Below are positions 32,183 through 42,590 of a stretch of 64,000 nucleotides of DNA, in pieces. Source of the DNA: Paratinospora sagittata (Eukaryota; Streptophyta; Magnoliopsida; Ranunculales; Menispermaceae); contig JAYMFD010001271.1 in NCBI GenBank assembly GCA_035771175.1, positions 372,001 to 436,000 on the forward strand. The letters run 5' to 3'. The notes under the pieces are model-generated. The model was not told where the DNA came from, made no database searches, and worked only from the letters and a program-made list of their open reading frames with translations. The stretch's first letter is position 1, and each line of letters begins with the position of its first letter. The translations under genes and the position numbers were made by a program.

Positions 32183-32777
32183 GTGGGTCATCTTTTGAAT
32201 CCTTTTCTCCTTTATCTGATCAATTGCTTCAGGCTTTCTGGATTTACCTTTTGTTTCCTTTACATGCATGCATTTGGATTATACACCCTGTGGTTGGTTC
32301 TGATACCTATGCATGGGTATTAATCTTACCTGGTTGCCATTCTTGTGTTCTACATTATATTGTGTGCACCTCAATGTAAAATAATTGTTGGCGAATTTAC
32401 TTAGTAATTGTTGAAGGAAATTTCTCTAAATAACAATAAAAGTCCTTGTAATGGCTATAGATGGAATTCAATGGTGGATAGGACTCGATCATCTGTCTCC
32501 TGTCTCTTGGGTATTTTGGTTTAAGGCTCAATAATGATAAATGTGCAATATATTAAAGTTCCCTAGACATCCAATTTTCATGACAAAAGCCTTGATTTTT
32601 CACAATAGTTTTGCTTTTATGGAGAATGTGTATTATTTTCTCTCCTCACTCCTTTCTAAGCGTTCCAAATTCAGTTTGGTACCCCATCATGGTGGAACAT
32701 TGAACAATGTATACTTGGACAACCTCTGATTTATGTATGGGGATGAGTCTGTTGCTAGATAGTGTGTAAGAGTTAAT

Positions 32778-32950
32778 GGCTCCGTTTGGTACAACTTTTA
32801 CAGTAGCGCTTTTCTGAGAAGCGCTTTTAGAGAAAGTGCTTGTGGGAAAAGCTGGTCTCACCCAACTTCTTCTAAAAGCAGAAAACTATTTTTTTCCACC
32901 GTAGTTTGGCTAGAAGCAGGTTTTGCCAAACACCACTAAAAGTACTTTAG
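32778..32950. mobile_element. MITE-like hAT-type remnant
   Basis: Left end GGCTCCGTTTGGTACAAC, internal AGCGCTTTTC..GAAGCGCTTTT inverted words, right end TTTTGCCAAACACC. Such CCGTTTGG..CCAAAC ends with AGCGCTTTT interiors are common in plant MITEs. No target duplication was identified. Confidence 0.45.
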
Positions 32951-33083
32951 AAATGCTCTAATACTCTTACCGATCTATTAACAACAAGTAGATCATATGT
33001 GATTTTTATTGCATGATTGCTTGGAAGATTGCTTTTTTCTTTTGCAGCCATTCTTTCTATTCAGTAGTCTTAGGTAGCATCAA

Positions 33084-34220
33084 GGTTCGAAACTTCGATT
33101 TCGCCCGACACTTCGACCTTTAAAAATCGGAATTAATTCGAGGAAGTTCGAGAAGTCTTGGAGAATTATTGTAAAAATTCGCCAACTTGGAGAAGTTTAA
33201 AGAATTTCTATATAGATGTTAAAATATGTAAATAGATACTTTTCACATATAAAAGTATAAATATAATCGGTTGAAACATGTGTTTTTACATTAACATTGT
33301 TTAATGCACATCCAAGGATCGAAAATTCGATTTCAACTTGACTTCGGTCACTTGAAAATTGGAATTAATTTGGAGAAGTTTAATTTGACATGGAGAATTT
33401 TTGTAAAAAATTCCTAATTAGAGAAGTTCAGAGAATTTTTTTATATATGCTCAAATATATAGATTTATTGTAGTATAAGCTAAAAAACTAATATAAATAA
33501 ACACTTTTAATTCATAAAAATAGCAATAAGTGACCTAACAAAATCAATCTTATTAAGTGGGTTGATAAATTTGAAATGGTGGCTTTTGGTCTTAATTTAT
33601 TTTCTTTGTTTTGATATTTAGTTTTTTGGTGACTTGCTTCTCAACCATATACTTTGCTAGTTTGAATCCCACCATGCTTAATTTATTAGTTTGTTATTTA
33701 AATGTTTTATTTTTTAATCTTGTTTTATAAGAGTTAACTAAAAGAAGATGGTTTTGGGAACTTTTTTAATTTATTTTTAAGTTTTTATCTTATTTCAACT
33801 TTATTTATTTATTTTTTTGCTTCTTTTCTTCTCTTTTTGGTAAAAGTATATCCCATAAACTACATAATTTGTTAGCTTATTAAATTATTTTTTAAAATTT
33901 ATATTGCTATGTTGGTTGATGAAGTTGAAAATAATACATAATTATTGATATTTTTTTTGTTTTTATTAATGAAATAACATTTTTTTACTTCTTTGTCGAA
34001 TTTCATCGAACTTTGTTGAATTTTATCGAATTTTGTTGAATTTTTGCATTTTTGAATTGAAAAATAGAAATTTTATTGAAGTTTATCGAATTTTGTCGAA
34101 TTTTATCGAATTATTTCGGCGAATTTTTGCATTTTTTATTTTACATCACTTCGCACTTCGATGGTAAAAAAAGAGAAATAATTCGTAGAAGTTCGCCGAA
34201 TTTCGGAGAATTTTCGAACC
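33084..34220. mobile_element. Non-autonomous element with GGTTCGAAA termini
   Basis: Left end GGTTCGAAACTTCGATTTCG; right end GGAGAATTTTCGAACC (inverse GGTTCGAAAATTC). A second internal near-copy of the left end occurs at 33315 (GGATCGAAAATTCGATTTC). The interior is AT-rich, with recurrent GAATTTTATCGAATTTTGT words at 33990-34120. No coding potential. Superfamily not assigned. Confidence 0.5.
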
Positions 34221-34225
34221 ATGGT

Positions 34226-35516
34226 TAGCATTTGGTAAGTCTAATCATAACCTCTAATTTACTTAAAGTCTAAATATTATAGAGGTTAGTAAAATTTAGA
34301 ATGTTTGGTAATTTTTTAGCAACCTCTAAAAAAATTAGATGTTGACAGAAATTAGAGGTTAAACCTCTTCAAAAAAAAGTAATATTTTTTTACTTTTTTT
34401 TTAAGAGGTTCTTCCTCTAATGCGGTTAAGAGGAAAGAACGCCTGAATTTTTTTTTTAATAATCCCAAATTACCCCTCTAAACCCTTCCCACTTTTGCAC
34501 AACTCCTCCTCCCTTCTATGCTCCTCCTCTCTTCCTTGTGACTTCTCTTCTCTGCGCCTCTCTTCCATGCGACTTCTCTCTCGTTCAAACACTCTCTCGC
34601 TCTCTCAATTCAATTTCAGCTAATATAAGCCTGAGGAGCTTCTCCTGTAACAGTTGAAGAAAGAAAGAAATCAACAATGGCAATTTCAAAACCCGAAAAA
34701 CCTAGAAACCCTAAATCAGACAGAGCTCTTGAAATCAGATGTTGCTTCTTTCGCTTCTTCAATCGGTCTCTCTTCTGCAACTCCGAATTTTGGATTCAAC
34801 GACTCCGATTATAACTTATACTCTATGTGATTAGTTTGCCCAGATTTGATTTTTGAGACTATTATTTCAATCCACACATACACAACTTGTTTGAGTTCCA
34901 TTAAGGACCATAGAGTTAGCTTGATTTATGCTTTCTAACAAGAAGGTATGAACATTTGTCTTCATGGGATTGAATTTGATTGGAAGTTTGCAACCTGTTT
35001 GGCTTTAATTCTCACCTCTAGATCTGGGCGTAATTTTGTTCAAATCGGGTTTCCAATTAGAACTGTATTTCAAGTTTGATTTGATTAATCTCAGGACAGT
35101 GTTTTGATTCAAAAAAATGGCTGGTTCTGGGGTTGACTCAGTTCTGGGTAGCCTGGGTTTGATTGAAGATAAGTTACTACCCACTTCAATCTCTCTCTCT
35201 TTTTTTTTTTTTTTTTTGAGATTGATGAATGTTACTTCACAATTCTCATTACCATTGATGGTTTTATTTTTTTATTTTTTTTGCCAAAATAACATTGATG
35301 GTTGATTGAAGCTTTTGTTGGACATAGCATCTGTATATACAATAAAAAAGATAAAATATATTTGGCATAAAAGTCATGAATTACCTCTTACAAATATATT
35401 TTTCATAAAAGAAATGAAATACCCTTGCAATAAGAGGATAGAATGCTGTTTATCAAACACTCAACCTCTAATACAAAAGTAAAATTAGAGGTTGCAACGT
35501 TTCTTACCAAACACTA
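34226..35516. mobile_element. TIR element carrying a gene 5'-end-like segment
   Basis: Left end TAGCATTTGGTAAG..AACCTCTAATTT; right end is the inverse (AAATTAGAGGTTGC..CTTACCAAACACTA), giving imperfect terminal inverted repeats of about 45 bp. The interior is unlike a MITE: a CT-rich leader (34500-34615), a short open frame from ATG 34677 (44 codons), an intron-like stretch ending CTCAG at 35093, and ATG 35117 opening MAGSGVDSVLGSLGLIED. This looks like the 5' UTR, intron and first codons of a host gene carried by a Pack-type non-autonomous DNA transposon. No transposase and no clear target duplication. Confidence 0.55.
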
Positions 35517-35986
35517 TACTTAAAATAAGCTTTAATTAAATAAGCTCTTATTTGAGTAGAGCTAAAAATAGAAGTGCTAAATTTTTAAGATATAGAGTTA
35601 CTAAACGCTACCTTAGTTCTTTAAATGCAACCTTAATCATAATTCTTCATGCTTCAGACACTGTTTTGTGTCTGGAAACTTTTAACCTGAAGAAGAGTAG
35701 TCAGTTAATATTATTTTTGAAAAATGCTGACGAGAGACCATCCGAAATCCTTTTGAGACACTAATGGTTGTACACCATTGATCTTTCTCTATAATATACT
35801 AAAATGTGATTGAGGAAAAATCATTGTGGCCATCCTGTTGATATTCAGCATATCTGCATTTTGATTTTTAAGTACCTGCTTTTTTAGTTTTGTGTGAAGC
35901 AACTTACTGTTGAACTTAGAAAATTTGGGCTTTGTATTGGTGCTTCAGCTGATTCATTTTGCATTATCTACATTTGCTAAATCCAG
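35517..35986. other. Intron-like sequence before the last C3H25-like exon
   Basis: AT-rich, no credible coding exon; ends in a pyrimidine-rich branch/acceptor region (ttgctaaatccag) that fits the acceptor at 35986. Confidence 0.45.
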
Positions 35987-36568
35987 AGGTGTGCAAACAC
36001 TGGTTGGGGTCCAAAGGATGATACTCCAAGATGGGGACATGACAAGTATGATGGCCCATCAAGAAATCCAAAAAGTTCTCAAAATTTCTCTGTGGATAGT
36101 GCCCGTGACTCTGATGTTAAAGAAGGGATTTCAAGGCGTAGATTGGATGATAAAGATGAAAGGAAATACAGAGCAGAGGACAAACGAAATGAAGCGAAAG
36201 CAAGAGAACAGGGGAGGAGGGACATTGAGAAATGGTCTGAAAGGCACTATAAAAAATTTGAAGATTGGGATAAACATGAAACTGAGAGAAGGTTGGAAAA
36301 GGGCAAGTCAGAACGAAATTCAAAGGAAGACCGAGACAAGAAAGAAAGAGAGGATAGGTTACCAAGGCATGAGTCGGAACAAAACCGAAAAGAGTACCAC
36401 CATAGTAGAAGAGACGGAGAGGCAAGATCAATACTTGAATCAGAATTAAATTCCAAAGATTATGATAGGACAATAAGGGAGCAGAGGACAGAACGAAAAT
36501 ATTCACAAACAAATCCAAAAGAACATCGAGACAGGAGAGAAGCTGAGAAACGTTCAAGGTATGATTGA
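35987..36568 (+). CDS. C3H25: C3H25-like last exon (charged C-terminal tail), early stop
   Basis: Begins after ATCCAG with CANTGWGPKDDTPRWGHDKY, then SSQNFSVDSARDSDVKEG and about 140 residues extremely rich in Arg, Glu, Lys and Asp (for example RRLDDKDERKYRAEDKRNEA), the typical RS/RE-like tail of this protein. The frame stops at TGA (36566-36568), but the same frame continues with DSSPHQRREEAEVHQRRS. In that context the TGA probably derives from CGA (Arg) by C-to-T change. Other open frames over this segment, on both strands, are shadows of this repetitive coding sequence. Confidence 0.82.
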   Translation, partial: RCANTGWGPKDDTPRWGHDKYDGPSRNPKSSQNFSVDSARDSDVKEGISRRRLDDKDERKYRAEDKRNEAKAREQGRRDIEKWSERHYKKFEDWDKHETERRLEKGKSERNSKEDRDKKEREDRLPRHESEQNRKEYHHSRRDGEARSILESELNSKDYDRTIREQRTERKYSQTNPKEHRDRREAEKRSRYD

Positions 36569-36963
36569 GACTCTTCACCTCATCAACGTAGAGAGGAAGC
36601 TGAAGTCCACCAGCGGAGATCATGCACGTAAAGATAATCTTTTGGGATTGCGTATTACCATGGAATATCCGTCTAGTAAGCTCCTTATTTTTGTTCTTTC
36701 TTTTACTTTGTCTTGTCTTTTATGTAAAGAATTATACTACAGAAATATCTTTGATGAAATTTGATGTCTATCGACTGAATGGAAGTAAAAAACTGTACCC
36801 TGCAGCTATCTCGTGCCGAGTAGTACTTGTTGAAGTAAAGCATTTTCCCAGTTTACAGCTTTATATCCTTTTTAGTTTGGATATTAGTCCTTATGTTGTT
36901 GTCAATTGCTTGGTTAGAACTAATAAAAGAACTTTTGTTTTGTTTTTCTGAAAGTGCACCAAA

Positions 36964-37145
36964 AAAGAAAATGGTAGCTTGGTGCATAAAGCTCCCGCTT
37001 ATGCAGGTCCAGGGAAAGGTCAGACTACATTGGGTTTATTGTACACAACTTTACTTTGTGTCACAAGAGGTTGTTTTCACGACTCGAACTCGTGATTACT
37101 TGGTTACACGACAACAATTCTTATTATTGCGCTAATGCTTCCTTT
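36964..37145 (-). mobile_element. tRNA-derived SINE (Au/TS-like), copy 1
   Basis: On the minus strand: box A-like start at the 37145 side (..TTAGCGCAATAATAAG), box B ACGAGTTCGAGTCGTG, then the CAACCTCTTGTGACACAAAG, TGTACAATAAACCC and CATAAGCGGGAGC blocks, ending near GTGCACCAAGC. This order matches a widespread plant tRNA-related SINE. Duplicated together with its flanks. Confidence 0.7.
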
Positions 37146-37337
37146 CAAAGTACATATAAAAATGAGATAAAACTACAAAACTTGGCTTGAGTGAGCATAC
37201 TCATTTGATTTACAATTTAGAACCAAATTCATATTCACCATTAATCTCCTTTTTAGTTTGGATATTAGTCCTTATGTTGTCAATTGCTTGGTTAGAACTA
37301 ATAAAAGAACTTTTGTTTTGTTTATCTGAAAGTGTAC

Positions 37338-37523
37338 AAAGAAAGAAAAGGGTAGCGTAGTGCATGAAGCTTCCGCTTATGCGGGTCCTGTGGAAAAGTC
37401 AGACTGAATTGGGTTTATTGTACACAGTTTTACTTTGTGTCACAAGAGGTTGTTTTCACAACTCGAACTCGGGACTATTTGGTCACACGATAGCAATTCT
37501 TATTGATGCGCTAATGATTCCCT
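37338..37523 (-). mobile_element. tRNA-derived SINE (Au/TS-like), copy 2
   Basis: Second copy within the tandem duplication, with box B CCGAGTTCGAGTTGTG and the same ACAATAAACCC and CGCATAAGCGG blocks. Because flanks are duplicated too, it arose by segmental duplication and not by a second insertion. Confidence 0.7.
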
Positions 37524-37623
37524 TCAAAGTACATATAAAAATGAGATAAAACTACAAAACTTGGCTTGAGTGAGCATACTCATTTGATTTACAATTTAGA
37601 ACCAAATTCATATTCACCATTAA

Positions 37624-39485
37624 TCTCCTTTAATTTGGATGACACAATAGTGCAGTTTTTGGAAGCTGGTGAGAGGTGTTACGAGGACAACGATGCCATT
37701 GTTTACATTTCTTGCTGTAAATATCAGATGCTTGCTGTGGATTGAGGGCAAAGCTTAGAGATAAAAATTGACAAGAAGATGATGAGCTAGATAGATAGCC
37801 AAGAAAAAACAAAAAAATTATGGTGGTGATGATAGCACCACAGATCATGAATGTAAATGTAAAATGATGGTTCTATGATCAGTACTTTATACGACTCATT
37901 GGCTGGGCCACTGCTTGAACCATGTAATAACAAGTAAAAAATGAGTACATATATTACATTGTTTATAAGTCCACAAAAACTATAAGGAATAACTAATAAT
38001 AAATCACTTAGCTCTATCTTTTACTCGCTTGTGCTTATAAACAACCCATCCCAAGAAGAAGTTGTGCCTCAAGTAGGTGATAACCAACGATGATATTACT
38101 CAACTCAATTCAATTAAGTTTTTTTCTAATTACATAGAATTGGCTAATCAGTCTGTTCCTAATAACTTGTATTGTTTTATAAGAAGATCATATATATCCA
38201 CCATTCCAAATTTCTATTTTGGATGTTAGAGTTGATGGTGGTAAGATCTTTCTATAGAACTTTTAAAAAGTATCGGAAAGACTTACGTTCTCCTTCTTCT
38301 AGGACTTGCTTCAAGTATAAGTGCTTAACATGTCGTAACATGTCTTCAAAAACACTATAACCAAAATGCAGTAATCCTCTTTGAAGCTGCAAATTAATCA
38401 TTTATACTAATTAGTATATCTATCTCTCTCCAAGAAAAAATCATATAATAATTAGCACATGGTAATATTCTTCTAAATTAAACCCAAGTTTCTTTTGTAT
38501 TTGTGTATTATAATAATAATAATAAATCTTATATTGTTTTTATGATTAAAAATATTATTTGTAGTGCTTTTGGAAATAAAGTTTAAAATTAAACTTTTTC
38601 TTATATCACAGTACTTAATTGTAGTATATACAAATTTTAAACTAAAGTTAACATAGAAATAGAGAATTCAATAGATTATCAGTCATTAAAAAAAATTGAA
38701 ATATAAAACAATATTTACCTTGGGTATCCATTCCATTTGGTAAATCGTTAATTCGATTGATGTTTTGATCCATATCTGTATATTTGGTAGATTTGATGAT
38801 CCAAATATAGTGAGCTTTCACTGATTTCATTATTGCTACAAGTCTGGAACTCAAAAAGATGGATAAAGAAAAATTCATCAGTAAGATCTCAAGTATACAA
38901 AAGCAATAGATTATTTTTCATGAATATACTAATTTTATTTTAGATACATAAGATTATTCTTGGAATAAAATTTTGACAGACATTTCGAAAATTTTAGATT
39001 TAGATTTTGATTACATTAACATACAGAATGGCATTTCAATGACTAAAATCTGATGTGTTGATATATATCATATAATTCAAAACTCAAAGGTGCATGAGAC
39101 ACTTGCTCTTGTTAGTATAAACACTTACTCTTACTATTCTACAAAAGATGATGCATATGTAAACATGATTATATAAATATAAGTTTACCATGCAAATATA
39201 TTAAATAGCATTAAAAATTATGCACTAAATAGGAATGAAAATTAAAAAAAACAAAATAAAAATTAGTAACATACCTATTTTTAGGCCATATTCAAGATTG
39301 GGATGCTCGGCATCGCATACCGCAACTAAGTCATACTTCGCTACGAATTGTTGAGGAGTGAATATCGGAGGGATGTAATAAAAAACTAAGCTTTAGACGA
39401 CTTTTTCTTACGGAAACGATGTTGGACTAATTATATATTCACAATTAAAATGCATGAGGATATAAATATGAAGATTAAGATGGTA

Positions 39486-39537
<52 letters not shown>

Positions 39538-40767
39538 CTGAAATCGGAATTTAATACTGAGATAATACAATGATTTTTTTTTGTAAATTGCTCACTGGAA
39601 AACATACATAGAATACACACTTTGTAAACACATTATTTATTTTATCACATTCTACTTTCTTGAATCACATATTACATACATGATTAGATGGTTTTCGAGA
39701 GGAGTGTTTCGAAAATGTGTCATATTACCATTTTATGATAGAATTTGTCACCAACATAATATAAATGGGTTTCTTTATGTCTTAAAATCTACTTGATCTC
39801 AACAATTATCACACAAATTGAATTGAGATTTGTAACTCTTAATTAATCTTTGATGTTCCATTTGACCTTGCAAATTTTACTTAGATTTTTAAAATTTCAA
39901 CCGAAATGATGAGCGTTGTATATGAATACAAAGGGGCCTTTTTTTTGTTTGATGGAGAGGGGATGAAAAAGTTGGTAAGAACTAGAAAAAAAATATTCAC
40001 TAAATTTGTTTATTAAATATTTTTCTCAATGATAACTGAAAATACAAGATTTATATTTTTTCTTTCCTCATTCTACTTACAGTCCTTAAATGTCTCAGTA
40101 AGTTTTTATTTGTGAATATGACCTCACAAATTTAAACATATAAGAAAGGAAGGAACTAATTTTATAATTAGTTAAAATAGTTCATATAAGATAGTCAATT
40201 CGCTTCCACTATTTTTGAGGGATTTACCATGGCTTCCTTGGCTCAAAACAAGTAGCCTTTAGATAAACTCATCTAAATCACTCAATCAATGCATTTGGAA
40301 TAACTGTATTATCAAATTTTCATACATCAGGTTTATCAATTGAAGGCTTGATAATAAAAACTTTAACAAGCTCAATAGAGTTGTATACCAACATCAGCAG
40401 TATAGCTTAAATTCTAAACTGTGATTCTTTCTTAAAAATTCCTACAAATTTGCAATTCTTTTTATTTCCTGAGAGTTGCTAAGAACTTGCAGTGAAGAGA
40501 GCACAGTGTAATAAGCTTCTAGGTAGTTTCCACCCTTCCATTGCCATAGCAACTGAACCAAAACTAACAAAAAAAATTGAATTTCCTTGATTAACACAAC
40601 TATATATAGCCTTTCTGTAGCTGGTATGTTTCATTTCTTCTGTCACTCTTTCACTTGCAATCCAATAGAAGCAAGACAAAAGGCCAGCTTCTTTGTATTC
40701 TTCTACCAAGTAGAACCAAAAGATAAAATTATAGAACTACACACATTAGAATTACAGGTGTCATTAG
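37624..40767. other. AT-rich intergenic DNA
   Basis: No gene, LTR or conserved domain recognised. Contains an (AT)n microsatellite (39488-39535) and scattered A/T runs. Small open frames here lack any recognisable protein. Confidence 0.5.
39488..39535. repeat. (AT)n microsatellite
   Basis: About 24 uninterrupted AT units. Confidence 0.95.
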
Positions 40768-42529
40768 TCATCTAGGCTGCAAATGACTCTGTGTCATGTC
40801 CATCAAAGCTGTGCTCAACCCGGTAGATTTCATGAATGGAATCCTTGATTTTTTACCTATTTGGAGCTGCGAAGAGCTTCTGTAGACACTCGGCTAGGCG
40901 AGAAGTTCACCAATAAGGGGTATGTCATTGGAGAGCATCTCAACTACTTGGTTCATGGAGGGCCTCTGGTTTGATACTGCTTGGGTACAAATAAGTCCCA
41001 CCTTAATGAATCTCATTACTTCATCGTCGGGGTAATCCACCAGTTCTGGATCCACAATTTCCAATAGCCTTCCTTCTTCTCGCAATTTCCATGTCTGTAA
41101 CCAAACTTCCAGTTAGTGACAAACCAACTAAATATAGAAGCTTAATATGCATTGTTGGGACTCTACCTATTAACTATAGCTTTTGGGTTCAAGCGGTTTC
41201 TGACATGGTTTCAGAGTGTTGGTTCTTTAAGAGGTCTTGGGTTCAAGCTCGTTATTTGCATTTGCATGTTATGTTTCTCATTTGCAATATTGATATTTGT
41301 CTCTCCTATCTCTTCTCTCCCTCCACAAGTAGGATAGGGCTGCACATGAGGGAGAGTGTTCTGTAGCACTAATAAATCCAAGTAGTACATGAGTAGCGTC
41401 TTGTTCTAGGAGTTTTGTTAGATCTAATATAGCAACCAAATGACCCTTTATGTTGTGTAATTAATTGGACTTTAAGCAACTTAATTGAGTAAATTTCAAG
41501 CCCTTTTGTCTTTATTGAGGTCCCAATTTTTGCTTATAGCTGCTTGACGACTAGATGATCTAGCTGATTAGGCCTTGGGTTTATGTTTTCTGATTGCATT
41601 TTGCTCAAACTAACATTTGGGTTCTTCATAAGATTTATTTCTGTGAAGATGGAGAATGAGATTTAAAAAAAAGAAAAAAAAGAGTTAACCATTCTACAAG
41701 AAGCATCATATCTGCTCCACATGGTGATGTACTACTACTTCTGTCACTGATTACTTCAAGTAAAAGCACACCAAAACTGTAGACATCAGCCCTCTTGGTC
41801 AACTGCCCTGTTGTAGCATACTCAGGAGCCAAATATCCTCTGTACAACAAATAAGTGAAAAATATATATATATTCTATGGAAAATTGCAGAAAAATAAAC
41901 ACCCTATGGGCTAAGCAGCAAGGCATCTGTTTTTAATTTTGATAGAACTCTTGCTAAAAAATAAGTATTACTTTGCATTTAAAAGAAGCCTAACTAAAGA
42001 ATTATGGGCAAGATGTAAGGAAATATTCCAAAAACGAAAAAGAAAAAACAGAATAATGGACATGATATAATAAGCAAAGATCAAAACTCTTGAAAACACT
42101 CATTTTATGTCAGGAAACTATCATTTTTAAGTAATACTTGCAAGATGAATCAAGCTTCATGAACAGACAAGATTATATGAGATAACGGGAGATTGGAAAT
42201 TCAGGTAAAATTTTCAAGTACTTGATCCGGTACATCGTTCAGTAAATAAATATTAAGTTCATGGAGAAATTAAATAGCAGAAATGAATGCTTACATTGTT
42301 CCTGCAACTCTTGTACTAACATGAGAGACATAAGTGGGGAAAAGTCTTGCCAGTCCAAAATCTCCAATCTTTGGATTTAAGTCTCTGTCAAGAAGTATAT
42401 TGCTAGCCTTAATATCTCGATGAATGATATGCGGTTCTGCCTCCTCGTGTAGAAATGCAAGTCCTAGAGCAGTTCCCTTGCATATAGAAACTCTTTTAGG
42501 CCAATCCAATGCAATCTTACTCTTTGGAC
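40768..42529 (-). pseudogene. Receptor-like cytoplasmic/transmembrane kinase, 3' exons only
   Basis: Three minus-strand exons of a plant Ser/Thr kinase resembling the cold-responsive kinase 1 / At1g16670 group. Exon 42529-42295: [47 protein letters not shown]. Exon 41839-41689: [27 protein letters not shown], ending LVEW. Exon 41094-40894: TWKLREEGRLLEIVDPEL, CTQAVSNQRPSMNQVVEML. The first junction is perfect (AT|GTAAGC, TACAG|A restores Ile). Lesions: the N-terminal half of the kinase is absent; the second donor reads TGG|TTAAC, with GT lost; and TAG (40894-40896) interrupts a frame that continues PSVYRSSSQLQIGKK to TGA at 40768, where relatives have Glu-Pro. Catalytic HRD, DFG and APE motifs remain. 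Confidence 0.85.
41140..41375 (+). mobile_element. SINE/TRIM-like insertion in kinase intron
   Basis: Reads 'gacatggtttcagagtg', then 'ggtcttgggttcaagctcg' (box B-like), with pyrimidine-rich sequence and GGATAGGGCTGCACATGAGG after it. The combination resembles plant short retroelements with a tRNA-Met-type PBS. It lies in the intron between the second and third kinase exons. Ends not fixed. Confidence 0.4.
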
Positions 42530-42590
42530 CTGAAATAGCAAATGCAGGATACCGCTGTTTTAATATGAAAATCTGTGTATTGGAGCATGT

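Larger units (their letters stand above)
29751..36568 (+). pseudogene. C3H25: RBMX2 / CCCH zinc finger protein 25-type gene, broken
   Basis: Plant homologue of RBMX2 (Ist3-type spliceosome-associated RRM protein; Arabidopsis zinc finger CCCH protein 25 type), normally a nuclear pre-mRNA splicing factor with an N-terminal RRM, a CCCH finger and an Arg/Glu/Asp-rich tail. Visible here are exon 1 (29751-29923), exon 2 (32073-32182) and the last exon (35987-36568). The splice sites of exons 1 and 2 fit (CA|GTAAGT ... TTTTCAG|G restores a Gln codon). The middle exons, which should encode the end of the RRM (DNLNGAQVLGR-type), the CCCH finger and linker, are not found in 32183-35986; that interval holds TIR elements instead. 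With the early stop in the tail, I call it a pseudogene or gene fragment. Confidence 0.8.
36866..37623. repeat. 380-bp tandem duplication
   Basis: Two head-to-tail copies (36866-37245 and 37246-37623) sharing 'ttttagtttggatattag', the SINE-like core, and 'aaattcatattcaccattaa'. Copy 2 lacks 3 bp (one 'ttg') and has scattered substitutions. It lies just downstream of the C3H25-like last exon. Confidence 0.9.

Noticed and set aside
34677..34811. Independent small host gene
   Set aside because: Lies inside TIR ends, only 44 codons, and ends without a recognisable domain; better seen as captured 5' sequence.
35910..36449. 179-codon plus-strand frame overlapping the last C3H25-like exon
   Set aside because: Wrong frame of the same exon. 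The acceptor at 35986 and the CANTGWGPKDD.. family match fix the true frame.
36117..36623. 168-codon minus-strand open frame over the C3H25-like last exon
   Set aside because: Shadow of the charged repetitive plus-strand exon, whose protein matches a known family; the minus-strand product is a low-complexity Leu/Ser/Phe string.
40479..40709. Minus-strand 76-codon frame downstream of the kinase
   Set aside because: No recognisable protein, not joined to the kinase frame by splice sites, AT-rich surroundings.
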